A stretch of DNA of 35,965 bases, taken from a virus. A model generated the notes under the pieces. The model was given only the letters and a program-made list of their open reading frames with translations, made no database searches and was not told the origin of the DNA. The DNA lies in IMG/VR virus record IMGVR_UViG_3300025128_000148, positions 1-35,965 of that record; one strand, given 5' to 3'. Made by a program: the position numbers and the translations under genes. Shown piece by piece: positions 1 to 8,825 of this stretch (positions are counted from its first letter, which is position 1; every line of letters starts with the position of its first letter).

Positions 1-36
1 ATATTGTACCTTGTAGCCTACACTGTTAAGAAATAA
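1..36 (+). CDS. C-terminal end of an upstream gene (partial)
   Basis: Reading from base 1, eleven codons (ending ...AYTVKK) run without a stop to TAA at 34-36. That stop shares its last A with the ATG of the next gene, the same TAATG junction seen repeatedly in this genome. The rest of the gene lies outside the window. By position it is probably another tail or neck gene, but eleven residues cannot identify it. Confidence 0.5.
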   Translation: MLYLVAYTVKK

Positions 37-428
37 TGTTATTCGGTCACGGCAGTATATCTGAGTTTGCCATAGCCTCCGTTAGAGGTGGTGGTGTACA
101 AAACGTAGGATCGCCTTTTGTTAGTGGCTTATCGTTCTCTGCTAATGTAGGAAATGAAAGTGTAACCGCAAGTGCCTCTGTATCTCCTTCTACTGCTGGA
201 GCACCAAGTTTTACCATAGGAACTGAAACTGTAGCTGCTTCTGCTAATGTTAGCACTAGCGCTGCTGGACAAATTACTATAGGATTAGGAGAAGAAACAG
301 CCTTTGGTGAGGCGTTTCAAAATGTTATTAATTTTAGTGTGGGTGATCCTTCGTTCTTTATTTGGAATGAAGTAGACGACTCACAAACAATTACCTGGGT
401 AGATGTGGAGCCAGGTTCAACGGATTAG
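36..428 (+). CDS. Ser/Thr/Ala-rich repeat protein, probable virion protein
   Basis: A 130-residue protein of unknown function. It contains three imperfect repeats of a short beta-rich unit (NVGNESVTASASV, TIGTETVAASANV, GLGEETAFGEAF; residues about 38-50, 61-73, 82-93), rich in small and hydroxylated residues as in phage tail or fiber proteins. No catalytic motif is visible. The start overlaps the preceding stop (TAATG), so translation is probably coupled; no clear Shine-Dalgarno is present. It lies directly before the fiber-like gene. I recall similar repeat proteins beside the same neighbour in uncultured marine podoviruses, but cannot check this. Being a structural protein is inferred from composition and position. 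Confidence 0.7.
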   Translation: MLFGHGSISEFAIASVRGGGVQNVGSPFVSGLSFSANVGNESVTASASVSPSTAGAPSFTIGTETVAASANVSTSAAGQITIGLGEETAFGEAFQNVINFSVGDPSFFIWNEVDDSQTITWVDVEPGSTD

Positions 429-437
429 GAGTAAAAC

Positions 438-1439
438 ATGGCATCATCATATTCAAGTTCCCTTAATCTAGAGTTACAAGCCACAGGTGAAAACTCTGGA
501 ACCTGGGGTAATATTACTAATAACAATTTACAAAAAGTAGAATCAGCAATCAAAGGTTATGTATCTGTAGCGATCGCTAGCACCAATGATACTTTAGCTA
601 CAACCGATGGATCAACAACCGATGAACAAAGTAATGCGATTATCAAACTAACAGGCACACTGACAGGTGATACTGTCATGAGCTGTGAAGCAGTAGAAAC
701 ATGGTATATTGTTGATGATGCAACCACACACAGTGGTAACAGTTTAACTTTTAAACCCTCAGGTGGAACAGGCACAACACTCGTACAAGGTGCAAAGCAT
801 ATCTTATACTCAGACGGTTCTACGATGTTTGATGTCTTGAACGATGCAGGGAATATCACGGCCAACGGAACACTGACCGTATCAGGTAACACATCATTAG
901 ATGGTGGTACTTTCGTGTTTAATGAATCTAGTGCAGACTTAGATTTTAGAATCGAAGGTAATGGTGATGCAAACTTATTCTTTACCGATGCAGGTAATGA
1001 CCGTGTAGGTATCAAAACAAACTCTCCTTCTACTGAGCTTCATGTTGTGGGTGGTATGAAAGTTACTAGCACCGTAGACTTAGATGGTGGTAACTTTACT
1101 TTCAACGAATCAGGTGCTTCTGTAGACTTTAGAGCAGAAACAAATACTTTAACACACGCATTCTTTATTGACGGCTCGGCTGACAAGATTGGTATGGGCA
1201 CATCATCACCGACAAGTGCGTTTGTTACTATTGATCAAGCAAGTTCATCAGCAGGTATTGCTGTATTAACATTGGATCAAGGCGATGCCGATCAAGAGTT
1301 CATTAGATTTGACGGCACTAGTAATTCTGATCAATCATCAAGTATTACAACTGATACAAGTGTAGGATCATTAACAGGACACATAAGGGTTAATATTAAC
1401 GGAACAGACTTCTGGATACCATTCTATGCAACTAACTAA
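438..1439 (+). CDS. Tail fiber-like protein
   Basis: A 333-residue protein whose N-terminus (MASSYSSSLNLELQATGENSGTWG, GNITN, residues about 1-28) is the typical start of a tail-fiber-like family in marine phages. That domain probably attaches to the tail. The distal half has a duplicated unit of about 58 residues (near 155-200 and 213-258) with the pattern LDGG-F-FNES followed by DFR-E, a FFxD segment and GxxTxSP. This suggests a repetitive beta-structured shaft or tip. It would act outside the cell in host recognition. A GGAG ribosome site precedes the start by seven bases. Identity as a fiber is from family resemblance; receptor and fold are not visible. Confidence 0.75.
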   Translation: MASSYSSSLNLELQATGENSGTWGNITNNNLQKVESAIKGYVSVAIASTNDTLATTDGSTTDEQSNAIIKLTGTLTGDTVMSCEAVETWYIVDDATTHSGNSLTFKPSGGTGTTLVQGAKHILYSDGSTMFDVLNDAGNITANGTLTVSGNTSLDGGTFVFNESSADLDFRIEGNGDANLFFTDAGNDRVGIKTNSPSTELHVVGGMKVTSTVDLDGGNFTFNESGASVDFRAETNTLTHAFFIDGSADKIGMGTSSPTSAFVTIDQASSSAGIAVLTLDQGDADQEFIRFDGTSNSDQSSSITTDTSVGSLTGHIRVNINGTDFWIPFYATN

Positions 1440-1450
1440 GGGATTATTGT

Positions 1451-3319
1451 ATGCCATTAACAAAATTACAAATAGCACCTGGTATAGATAAACAAAATAC
1501 AGAGTATGGTGCAGAAGGTCGTTGGGTAGATTGTGATAATGTTAGATTTCGATATGGACTACCTGAAAAAATAGGTGGTTGGGAAAAAGTTACAAGTGAT
1601 GCACTCGTAGGTGCAACTAGAGCTATCTTAACTTACTCTGGTCTTGATGGTGTTAAATATGCTATCTATGGCACTAATAAAAAACTCTACGCTTATTCAG
1701 AAAATAACTATGCTGACATAACTCCTATTCGTGCTACAGGCACAGGTAACATTACACAATTTGCAACAACAAATGGTAGCACTACAGTTACAGTTACTGA
1801 CTCTAGTCATGGTGCTTTAATCGGTGACTTTGTAACTATTGCAAGTGTGAGTGGTGCAGTAGGCGGTATTAGTGCTGCAAATTTACAAGGTGAATTTGAA
1901 ATACTAACAGTTCCTGACTCCAATACATTTACTATTGAAGCAAAAGCTGCGGCTACTTCTGATGCAACAGGAGCCACGGCCAACGGAACATATCAAATCA
2001 ACACAGGATCTGCTGTGTCTTTATTTGGTTATGGTTGGGGTGCAGGCACATGGGGAGCATCCACATGGAACTCTACTCGATCAGGTTTGACAGGTGGCCA
2101 GGGCGTTCTCTTAGAGTCAGCCAAGTGGGCACTTGATAACTGGGGTGAAGATGTTTTAGCATTACAGTTTAACGGTGGATTATTCTATTGGGATACATCA
2201 AGTGGACTATCATCAAATAGATCTTCAACTACCAATGTATCTAATGCACCTACAAAAAGTAGATTTATGTTAGTGTCAGGTGATGATCGACATGTCATTT
2301 GTTTTGGCACAGAGACTACGATTGCCGATAGCTCAACACAAGATAATATGTTTTTACGATGGTCTGGTCAGGATGATCAAAATGTTTGGACACCAACAGC
2401 AACAAACACAGCAGGATCTAAGCGATTAGTGGATGGTAATGTCATACAAACAGCAGTGCGATCAAGAGGTGCTGTCCTTATCTGGACAGATACAGCCTTG
2501 TATCAAATGCAGTTTATTGGTCCGCCACTAACTTTTGGTTTTAATCAGCTTGGTTCTGCTTGTGGTTGTATTGGTTTACACGCTGCTGTCGATGTGGGTG
2601 GTGTATCTTTTTGGATGGGCACAGACTCCTTCTTCTTATTTGATGGTGCCGTGCAAAAGATACCTTGTACTGTGCAAGACTATGTATTTGATGATCTTAA
2701 TCAAAATGCAAAACAAGATATATTCTGTGCAGCTAACACTGACTTTAATGAAGTTATGTGGTTCTATCCGTCACTAAATTCTACTCAAATCGATAGAATG
2801 GTTGTATTTAATTATGCAGAAAATCTTTGGTATGTGGGCACATTAGCAAGAAGCGCCTGGGCAGATAGAGGCACTTATGATAATCCTTACGCTGCTGAGT
2901 TTGAGGCATCGGATACGACTGCAACGATTTCTACTATTACAGGACTCAAGGCAGGTAGAACTTTTATTTATCTACATGAAAGTGGATCAAATGATGATGG
3001 CAGTGCAATGAGTGCTCACATCGAATCAGGAGATGTTGACATCGCTGACGGTGATCAGTTTATGTCAATCAGTAGAGTTATACCTGATTTCAAAGGACAG
3101 TCAGGAACTGTCGACTTAACAATTAAAACTAGACCTTATCCTACGGGAACACAGACTTCACACGGATCGTTTGATATTACAACATCAACAACTAAAAAAG
3201 ACACAAGAATAAGAGGACGACAAGTTGCCGTTAGGGTTGCCAGTGATGCAGTTGATGACAACTGGAGATATGGAACACTTCGACTAGATATAAAACCTGA
3301 TGGAATGAGAGGCGCCTAA
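1451..3319 (+). CDS. Large tail/neck structural protein
   Basis: A 622-residue protein beginning MPLTKLQIAPGIDKQNTEY and then WVDCDNVRFRYGLPEKIGGW (residues about 26-45). This N-terminal signature belongs to a structural family widespread in marine podoviruses (PGIN...W-D...RFR-G-PEKIGGW). The rest is beta-rich with many aromatic and glycine residues and no enzyme motifs. The size and fold type would suit a tail hub or a stabilising plug at the head-tail junction, comparable in role to P22 gp10; that comparison is inference, not sequence homology I can show. It ends with a TAATG overlap with the next small gene. Ribosome site is weak (AAGGGA). Confidence 0.75.
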   Translation: MPLTKLQIAPGIDKQNTEYGAEGRWVDCDNVRFRYGLPEKIGGWEKVTSDALVGATRAILTYSGLDGVKYAIYGTNKKLYAYSENNYADITPIRATGTGNITQFATTNGSTTVTVTDSSHGALIGDFVTIASVSGAVGGISAANLQGEFEILTVPDSNTFTIEAKAAATSDATGATANGTYQINTGSAVSLFGYGWGAGTWGASTWNSTRSGLTGGQGVLLESAKWALDNWGEDVLALQFNGGLFYWDTSSGLSSNRSSTTNVSNAPTKSRFMLVSGDDRHVICFGTETTIADSSTQDNMFLRWSGQDDQNVWTPTATNTAGSKRLVDGNVIQTAVRSRGAVLIWTDTALYQMQFIGPPLTFGFNQLGSACGCIGLHAAVDVGGVSFWMGTDSFFLFDGAVQKIPCTVQDYVFDDLNQNAKQDIFCAANTDFNEVMWFYPSLNSTQIDRMVVFNYAENLWYVGTLARSAWADRGTYDNPYAAEFEASDTTATISTITGLKAGRTFIYLHESGSNDDGSAMSAHIESGDVDIADGDQFMSISRVIPDFKGQSGTVDLTIKTRPYPTGTQTSHGSFDITTSTTKKDTRIRGRQVAVRVASDAVDDNWRYGTLRLDIKPDGMRGA

Positions 3320-3489
3320 TGGCACAAATACAGATACCTAGACTACCTCAAGCTTCCAAAGAGTATAATCAAGTGCAACAAAACACACTGATACAAACAC
3401 TAGATCAGTTGATATTTTTGTTGAACAATACTTACACGCCTGAAACATTACGTGATGATGAAGAAAGGATAAGCTGGTTTTTATCATAA
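3319..3489 (+). CDS. Small conserved protein, 56 aa
   Basis: A 56-residue protein (starts MAQIQIPRLPQASKEYNQVQ, ends ERISWFLS). The start overlaps the stop of the large tail protein (TAATG) and the stop is immediately followed by the next ATG, so it is embedded in the virion operon. The central part (about residues 16-38) is a predicted amphipathic helix. Small proteins of this kind between the same two neighbours occur in related marine phages as I recall them. Function unknown; a minor virion component or tail assembly factor is possible. Support comes from tight packing and codon use consistent with its neighbours. Confidence 0.65.
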   Translation: MAQIQIPRLPQASKEYNQVQQNTLIQTLDQLIFLLNNTYTPETLRDDEERISWFLS

Positions 3490-3816
3490 ATGGCCAATAC
3501 TTATACAAATTACAAAGTAGATCTGACGACAACAAATGCTACCACAGTTTACACTGTGCCAACAGCTACTACAGCAATAATTAAGTCAATAAGAGTGTCC
3601 AATGACGATGCATCGAACGCTTGTACATTGACCCTGACATTGACAGATAGTGCCGCTGCTGTGTTCTCATTAGAGAAAGATAAGTCAATTGCAGCTAAAA
3701 CATCTGCTGAAATATTGACTAGTACACTGGTGGCAAAAGAGTCAGAAATAATTAAAGCAACAGCCCAAAACGCCAATGATTTACACATAATTATCAGCGT
3801 TTTAGAAATAACATAA
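3490..3816 (+). CDS. Small beta-sandwich-like structural protein
   Basis: A 108-residue protein starting MANTYTNYKVDLTTTNATTVYTVPT. Alternating hydrophobic patterns run through the whole length (TAIIKSIRVSN, CTLTLTLTDSA, ISVLEIT), suggesting an all-beta domain. Proteins of this type are common next to the large tail protein in marine podoviruses, where they are annotated as structural or head-tail proteins. No motif gives a finer role. The ATG directly follows the previous stop without a clear ribosome site, so coupling is likely. Confidence 0.7.
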   Translation: MANTYTNYKVDLTTTNATTVYTVPTATTAIIKSIRVSNDDASNACTLTLTLTDSAAAVFSLEKDKSIAAKTSAEILTSTLVAKESEIIKATAQNANDLHIIISVLEIT

Positions 3817-3837
3817 ACATTGCAAGGAGGTTAAAAA

Positions 3838-4068
3838 ATGGGTATAAATAAAGATACTATCGTGGTTGCTGGGACAAGTGTCCCTAAGATAGATGTTGAA
3901 ACAGAGACAACTATTAAACACGCCAAAACAGGAAAAGTCTACGCTACTGAAGAAGAAGCAAATCAAGACGTTCAAGATCCTGCCACCGACACAACTGAAG
4001 AAGACATACAAAAAGATGTCGCCATAAAAGTAAATAAAATGCCGGATATATTCGGAGGAACAAGTTAA
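3838..4068 (+). CDS. Hypothetical acidic protein, 76 aa
   Basis: A 76-residue protein with a strong ribosome site (AAGGAGG, seven bases before ATG). The C-terminal half is charged (EEEANQDVQDPATDTTEEDIQ) and probably helical or disordered. I do not recognise it. Its place between small structural proteins and the first presumed ejection protein suggests a minor virion or assembly function. Confidence 0.6.
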   Translation: MGINKDTIVVAGTSVPKIDVETETTIKHAKTGKVYATEEEANQDVQDPATDTTEEDIQKDVAIKVNKMPDIFGGTS

Positions 4069-4071
4069 AAC

Positions 4072-5208
4072 ATGGATTATAGCATGCAACAATATGAACC
4101 CAGAGGCTTAGAGTCATTTCAAGCTGAGGTTTCTAAAATTGCAGATTTAGGTAGATACGAGGACGCATACATCGCACACGTTGCCGAAGGTGAAACTGTT
4201 GTGCCGATGGAAGTTCTTGATTCTAATCCTAGACTCAAAGCAATGTTGTTCAATCAAATGCTAGACATGGGTATTAACCCTGAAAGATATATTGTAGGTA
4301 ATGAATTTAATTCAATCAATCCTGTTACAGGACAACCTGAGTTTTTTCTAAAAAAGATTTTTAAGGGTGCTAAAAAAGCACTGAAGAGCATTGCACCATA
4401 TGCTGGCACTATCGCTGGTATCTTTGGTGCAGGACCTGTTTATTCTGCACTGATTGGTGCAGGTGTACCCTTACTAACTGGTGGAGATGCTGGCGATGTT
4501 ATTGCTGGTGGTCTAGGTGGATATGGTGCAGGTAGAGCTTTTGGCACTGCTGGTTATGCTAGTGGTTTACCTGGTGCAGATTTATTTGGTTCACCAGATC
4601 AATATGCTTTTACATCTGATCAAGGTTTATTTGATCAATTAGGACAAAACTTAGGTTTTGGACAGGAAACCGCTGGTCAAACTTTAACCGAAGGACAAAA
4701 AACCATATTGGAGGCACAAGGAGTGGATCCTTCAAAAATTACTTATCAAGATGCTGTTTCCATGGATTTAATTAAAGAGGCGCCAAAGTCAAAAGCTGGA
4801 CTTGGTGCTTACGCAAATCTTGCATCCATAGCGGCACCAGCTTTGTATGAAGCATCAAAACCTGAAGATTTAGGTAGCATGGAAGATAGATTCCCAGGGT
4901 TCTACAGCTTATATCCTGAAAACACTTATTTTGGTCAGTTTGGTAATCGTGTTCCTACAGCCGCTGATGGTGGTATAATGGACTTGGAGTATATGGATAA
5001 ATATGCTATGGGTGGAGAGTTTCCAAGAAGACAAGGTCAAATCTCAGGACCGGGTGGACCTAAGGATGATTTAGTTCCTGCAATGCTGAGTGATGGAGAG
5101 TTTGTAATGACTGCAAAAGCAGTAGAAAATGCTGGTGGACCACGGGTCATGTATAATTTGATGAATAGTTTAGATCCTGAGTCATCGAGGGGGGTAGGAA
5201 TAGCGTAA
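4072..5208 (+). CDS. Internal virion / ejection-type protein, 378 aa
   Basis: A 378-residue protein. Residues about 100-165 form a glycine-rich hydrophobic stretch (YAGTIAGIFGAGPVYSALIG, GDVIAGGLGGYGAG) that could insert into or cross a membrane, as expected of DNA-ejection proteins. The C-terminus holds GGPKDDLVPAMLSDGEFVMT AKAVENAGG, a segment I associate with virion proteins of uncultured marine phages. A DGGIMDL motif (about residue 302) recurs in similar form in the following virion genes. Its stop overlaps the next start (TAATG). The ejection role is inferred from composition and gene order. Confidence 0.65.
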   Translation: MDYSMQQYEPRGLESFQAEVSKIADLGRYEDAYIAHVAEGETVVPMEVLDSNPRLKAMLFNQMLDMGINPERYIVGNEFNSINPVTGQPEFFLKKIFKGAKKALKSIAPYAGTIAGIFGAGPVYSALIGAGVPLLTGGDAGDVIAGGLGGYGAGRAFGTAGYASGLPGADLFGSPDQYAFTSDQGLFDQLGQNLGFGQETAGQTLTEGQKTILEAQGVDPSKITYQDAVSMDLIKEAPKSKAGLGAYANLASIAAPALYEASKPEDLGSMEDRFPGFYSLYPENTYFGQFGNRVPTAADGGIMDLEYMDKYAMGGEFPRRQGQISGPGGPKDDLVPAMLSDGEFVMTAKAVENAGGPRVMYNLMNSLDPESSRGVGIA

Positions 5209-6170
5209 TGGCTGAAGAAATAATCACGTATAATAGGCTGGCACCTTATATTGAAGAAAGAGGTAAACAGTTATTAACTGCAACATTTGGAGATCCTAAT
5301 GCTGTACAACAGCCTGGCGAATCTGATGCAGACTTTCAAGCAAGAAAATTAGGTAGAGCAGGTGTACCACAACCGATTGCTGGTTTCCAAGTAGCAGGAC
5401 TTACCGCTCCACAAGAACAAGCTGTAGCGATGGCACAGCAAGGTATTGGAACATTTCAACCTTTCTTAGATCAAGCAGGTCAAACTATCGGTGAAGGTAT
5501 CTCAGCAACTAGAGGAGCTGCAAGAATGTTTGCTCCTACAGCAGAAGGCATACAAGCCTATATGGATCCTTATCAACAAGCCGTTACACAAAACGCTTTA
5601 GCAGAATTAGATAGACAAGCAAAACTACAGCAACAACAAATGGATGCACAAGCAGTGGGTTCAGGTGCTTTTGGCACAGAACGTCAAGGCATACAAAGCG
5701 CAGAGATGGCTAGAAATCTACAAGATATTAAATCAAGACGTATCTTTGAAGACTTATCAAGAAATTTCCAACAAGCACAGCAAACAGCACAACAATCCTT
5801 TGAAGCACAACAAGGCAGACAGTTCAATGTTGGTCAGCAATTAGCAGCCCTTGGTGGCCAACAAGCTGGACTGGGACAACTACAACAAGGATTGATGGCA
5901 CAAGATATTGGACAACTACAACAAGCAGGTGCTTTACAACAGCAACAAAGACAAAATGTGCTAGACGCACAAAGAGCAACACAACAGTTAGCGTCACAAG
6001 AGCCTTTCCAACGATTGTCTTTTGCTTCTGGTATTTTGACAGGTACCCCTGCTTCACAAATGGCAGTTCAACAACAACCTTCTACTAGTCCGTTGATGCA
6101 GATTGCAGGACTAGGGATCATGGGCCTCGGAGCATACAAAGGATTGAATATAGGTAATCCCGTAGGATAA
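5208..6170 (+). CDS. Gln-rich internal virion protein, 320 aa
   Basis: A 320-residue protein very rich in glutamine and alanine. Residues about 140-275 are nearly all Q/A/E/R with heptad-like spacing, so a long helical or coiled-coil region is likely, followed by a hydrophobic C-terminal segment (LMQIAGLGIMGLGAYKG, about 292-308). This resembles the short internal core proteins of T7-like phages in size and character, although no homology is visible. The block around GSGAFGTERQGIQ is typical of related phages as I recall. It overlaps the previous gene by one base. The role in DNA ejection is inference. Confidence 0.65.
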   Translation: MAEEIITYNRLAPYIEERGKQLLTATFGDPNAVQQPGESDADFQARKLGRAGVPQPIAGFQVAGLTAPQEQAVAMAQQGIGTFQPFLDQAGQTIGEGISATRGAARMFAPTAEGIQAYMDPYQQAVTQNALAELDRQAKLQQQQMDAQAVGSGAFGTERQGIQSAEMARNLQDIKSRRIFEDLSRNFQQAQQTAQQSFEAQQGRQFNVGQQLAALGGQQAGLGQLQQGLMAQDIGQLQQAGALQQQQRQNVLDAQRATQQLASQEPFQRLSFASGILTGTPASQMAVQQQPSTSPLMQIAGLGIMGLGAYKGLNIGNPVG

Positions 6171-6171
6171 G

Positions 6172-8160
6172 ATGAGCGTACTTGATAGAAAAATGTTCAA
6201 GAAAGTCGCTAGGCTTAAACACGGTGGCGATCCTAATATTGATCACGAGACGGGTCTACCAATAACTGAAACAGTAAGTAATACACCTCCTTTAATATCT
6301 GATCAAATGTCAGGTATTGTGGCAGGACTCAATGAGTTTCAACCCATTGCAAATCAGTTTGCACTAGAACTTTTTCCTCAAAAAACAGCAGAAGAATACG
6401 CTCAAGAAGCAGCAAAACTTTACACTACTGATTATGGTGCAGAAAGAGCGGCTATAGAACAACAAAAAGAAGCTGATGTAGCATCATCTTTAATTAACTT
6501 TGGTGCAAGATTATTAACAGGTCGAGGCAGAGCATTAGACGTGCTCGGTCAAGCTGTGCAACAAACACTACCTGAGTTTACTGCAGCAAGAAGAACAACG
6601 AGAAAAGAAGAAGCTGCTATTTCAACTGCTGAAAAACAAGTGGAAGCACAAAGAAGTGCTTATGCTCTAACAAAAGAACAAGAAGATGCTGTTGCTCGTG
6701 CTAATATTATGAGTCAAGCTATGTTCTCAAACTTAGGATTTTTTCAAGAACTAGCAAAATCAAAAAATACTAATCAATTAAACTTAGATTCAACATTTAA
6801 ATTGGTAACAGACAAAGAAACTAATTTAAATACAGAAATTACTCTAGGTCAATATTTAAAAGATCTAGAATTACCTGAAGATCAAAGAAAATACAGTGTC
6901 GCTAAAGATTATACTCAACCTTTTGTTGCTTATGACAGTATATTAAAAGAAAACAAATTCTTTACAACATATGAGGAGTTTGCAGTAGCAAACTCGGCAG
7001 AACCTAGTCGATATAAAGATAAAAAAGATATGACTAAGGAGTGGAAAAAAGTAATTAACTTAAATACTAAAAAGGTAGAATATGTAGAATCACAAAAACT
7101 AAATCCAAGTGTACATGTTCCAGCAGATAGTATTGATTACATCGAAGTCATGGACACAAAAAATCAAAATAAACTTGTATATCATCCAAAAAATATACCT
7201 TTGGACACAGAAAGATATGTGCCAAAACAAGAGCCTGTTAATCTGTTTAAGGATTTTGTCATGGGTAGTTTTACACATCCAGCAACAGGTGAATATGGTA
7301 ATTGGCAAATGAAAGAACTTAAAGACGGCACTTACCTTATACCTTCATTGAACAGTGATGGTGATATTATTTTACAAGCTAACGGTCAGCCTGTATGGAC
7401 TACAATAGGCACAGGTTTAGGTGACTTGACAGTCAATCAAAAAGTGGCCATGACCGCAGAAGATGTCTTACCAAGAAAAGCTTTAACAGAAATGTTTGCA
7501 AGTATTCAGCTTTACGATAGAAATATTAACAGTATTGATAGAGTCATATCAAACTTATTAGAAGATCCCTCATTAGCTGGTTTCCCTGGTTTACTACAAG
7601 ATTTGAAACAAAGAGGTCTGGGTATGATGACCGATTTATTTGCAGCCGAAGATCAATTAGCTTTATTTCAAGAAACAATTAAAGATGTTAAAAATAGTTT
7701 TGCTGATGGTCTGATTGAAACTGCTGAAGGATCAGGAGTATTTACAGACGTAAATGCTATATTTGATCCTAATGATCCAGCATCACAGCAATTTTGGGGT
7801 GAGTTTAAACCTGAACTGGCAGAAAACAGAGTGCGTGTTAATGGTATTGCTTATGCTCTGGCTCGAGCGAGAAAAGATTCTGGTCGTTTGAACTTGGACG
7901 ACATCGCAAGAGCTTACGAAAGCTTAAAAATAACAGGTTTAATTGACTCAAAATCAATTATATCTGCGTTAGCGACAGTAAGAGAAGAATTAAGACTCGC
8001 TAACAATGATTTGAAAGTTTTATATAAAATGAATAAAGGGCAGTTTCCAGATGGTTATGTGACTTCTGGTGAAATAAATCCACAAAATATGCCTAAAGCT
8101 GTGTATGATAGTGAAACAAATACTTTTACAGATATAACCTTACCTGTGGAGGTTAATTAA
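6172..8160 (+). CDS. Internal virion protein, 662 aa
   Basis: A 662-residue, mostly helical, charged protein starting MSVLDRKMFKKVARLKHGGDP. The N-terminal KVARLKHGG motif resembles the openings of marine phage virion proteins that I remember. Residues about 80-185 are alanine/glutamate-rich and probably coiled coil. No peptidase, transglycosylase or nuclease motif is visible. It starts two bases after the preceding stop with no ribosome site of its own, indicating coupling. Position among the other large proteins before the lysis genes suggests an ejection-complex component. Confidence 0.65.
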   Translation: MSVLDRKMFKKVARLKHGGDPNIDHETGLPITETVSNTPPLISDQMSGIVAGLNEFQPIANQFALELFPQKTAEEYAQEAAKLYTTDYGAERAAIEQQKEADVASSLINFGARLLTGRGRALDVLGQAVQQTLPEFTAARRTTRKEEAAISTAEKQVEAQRSAYALTKEQEDAVARANIMSQAMFSNLGFFQELAKSKNTNQLNLDSTFKLVTDKETNLNTEITLGQYLKDLELPEDQRKYSVAKDYTQPFVAYDSILKENKFFTTYEEFAVANSAEPSRYKDKKDMTKEWKKVINLNTKKVEYVESQKLNPSVHVPADSIDYIEVMDTKNQNKLVYHPKNIPLDTERYVPKQEPVNLFKDFVMGSFTHPATGEYGNWQMKELKDGTYLIPSLNSDGDIILQANGQPVWTTIGTGLGDLTVNQKVAMTAEDVLPRKALTEMFASIQLYDRNINSIDRVISNLLEDPSLAGFPGLLQDLKQRGLGMMTDLFAAEDQLALFQETIKDVKNSFADGLIETAEGSGVFTDVNAIFDPNDPASQQFWGEFKPELAENRVRVNGIAYALARARKDSGRLNLDDIARAYESLKITGLIDSKSIISALATVREELRLANNDLKVLYKMNKGQFPDGYVTSGEINPQNMPKAVYDSETNTFTDITLPVEVN

Positions 8161-8162
8161 TT

Positions 8163-8825
8163 ATGGCTGAATTTGAATATAACTCTAAATATACAGCTCC
8201 TATAAAAGAAGAGTATAAACAGTGGTTGAAGAAAAATCACCCAGGTGAATACTATGATAAGTTTGGAGGTAAAAAACCTTTTAACAGACTGTCGAAGTTT
8301 GGCAAAATTAGTAAAGTTGGTGGTTACGTTGGATTAGCATCAATGATGTATGAGTTTGCAAAAGAAGTTTTGGATGTAACAGGTGACATACCTAACGATA
8401 TGGATGAAAGAGAACAAATAAGAAGAGAAATGATAATGAGTAATATACCTAAAATAGTTATTGATGAGCAAGGTAATTCAACTCTACAACACCCAGATCC
8501 TAAAGACCTGAAAGATCATTTACCCTACAAAAAATATTTAAGTAATATTCCTAATGTGCCAGGCTCTGGTGATGAAGTGGAGGGGGTTGATTTTGTGTGG
8601 GTAGATCCTTATCAAGAAATGTTTCCTATTAGCACTGATGGATATGAATTAAGTCAATTTGGCTGGACTAAGAAGGTAGACAAAACATTTTTACAAAATC
8701 AAGCTGATATTACAATGAGAGATCTAAGAGCAGTTTCAAGTGTTATACCGCCTGAAATAAAAGAAGTAGGTAAGAATGTAGTATCTTTAGTTACAGGTAA
8801 ACCAGAAATAATGGAGAAGAAATAA
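8163..8825 (+). CDS. Hypothetical protein in virion operon, 220 aa
   Basis: A 220-residue protein starting MAEFEYNSKYTAPIKEEYKQ. One moderately hydrophobic helix is visible (GKISKVGGYVGLASMMYEFA, about residues 47-66); the rest is charged. I do not recognise a family. It lies between two large virion genes, three bases after the first stop and overlapping the next start by one base (TAATG), so it belongs to the same operon. It could be a minor virion protein or a chaperone for its neighbours. Confidence 0.55.
   Translation: MAEFEYNSKYTAPIKEEYKQWLKKNHPGEYYDKFGGKKPFNRLSKFGKISKVGGYVGLASMMYEFAKEVLDVTGDIPNDMDEREQIRREMIMSNIPKIVIDEQGNSTLQHPDPKDLKDHLPYKKYLSNIPNVPGSGDEVEGVDFVWVDPYQEMFPISTDGYELSQFGWTKKVDKTFLQNQADITMRDLRAVSSVIPPEIKEVGKNVVSLVTGKPEIMEKK

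Noticed and set aside
557-1015. 152-codon open frame on the minus strand
   Set aside because: Lies wholly opposite the fiber-like gene, which has a good ribosome site and family-typical sequence; the antisense frame has no ribosome site or recognisable domain.
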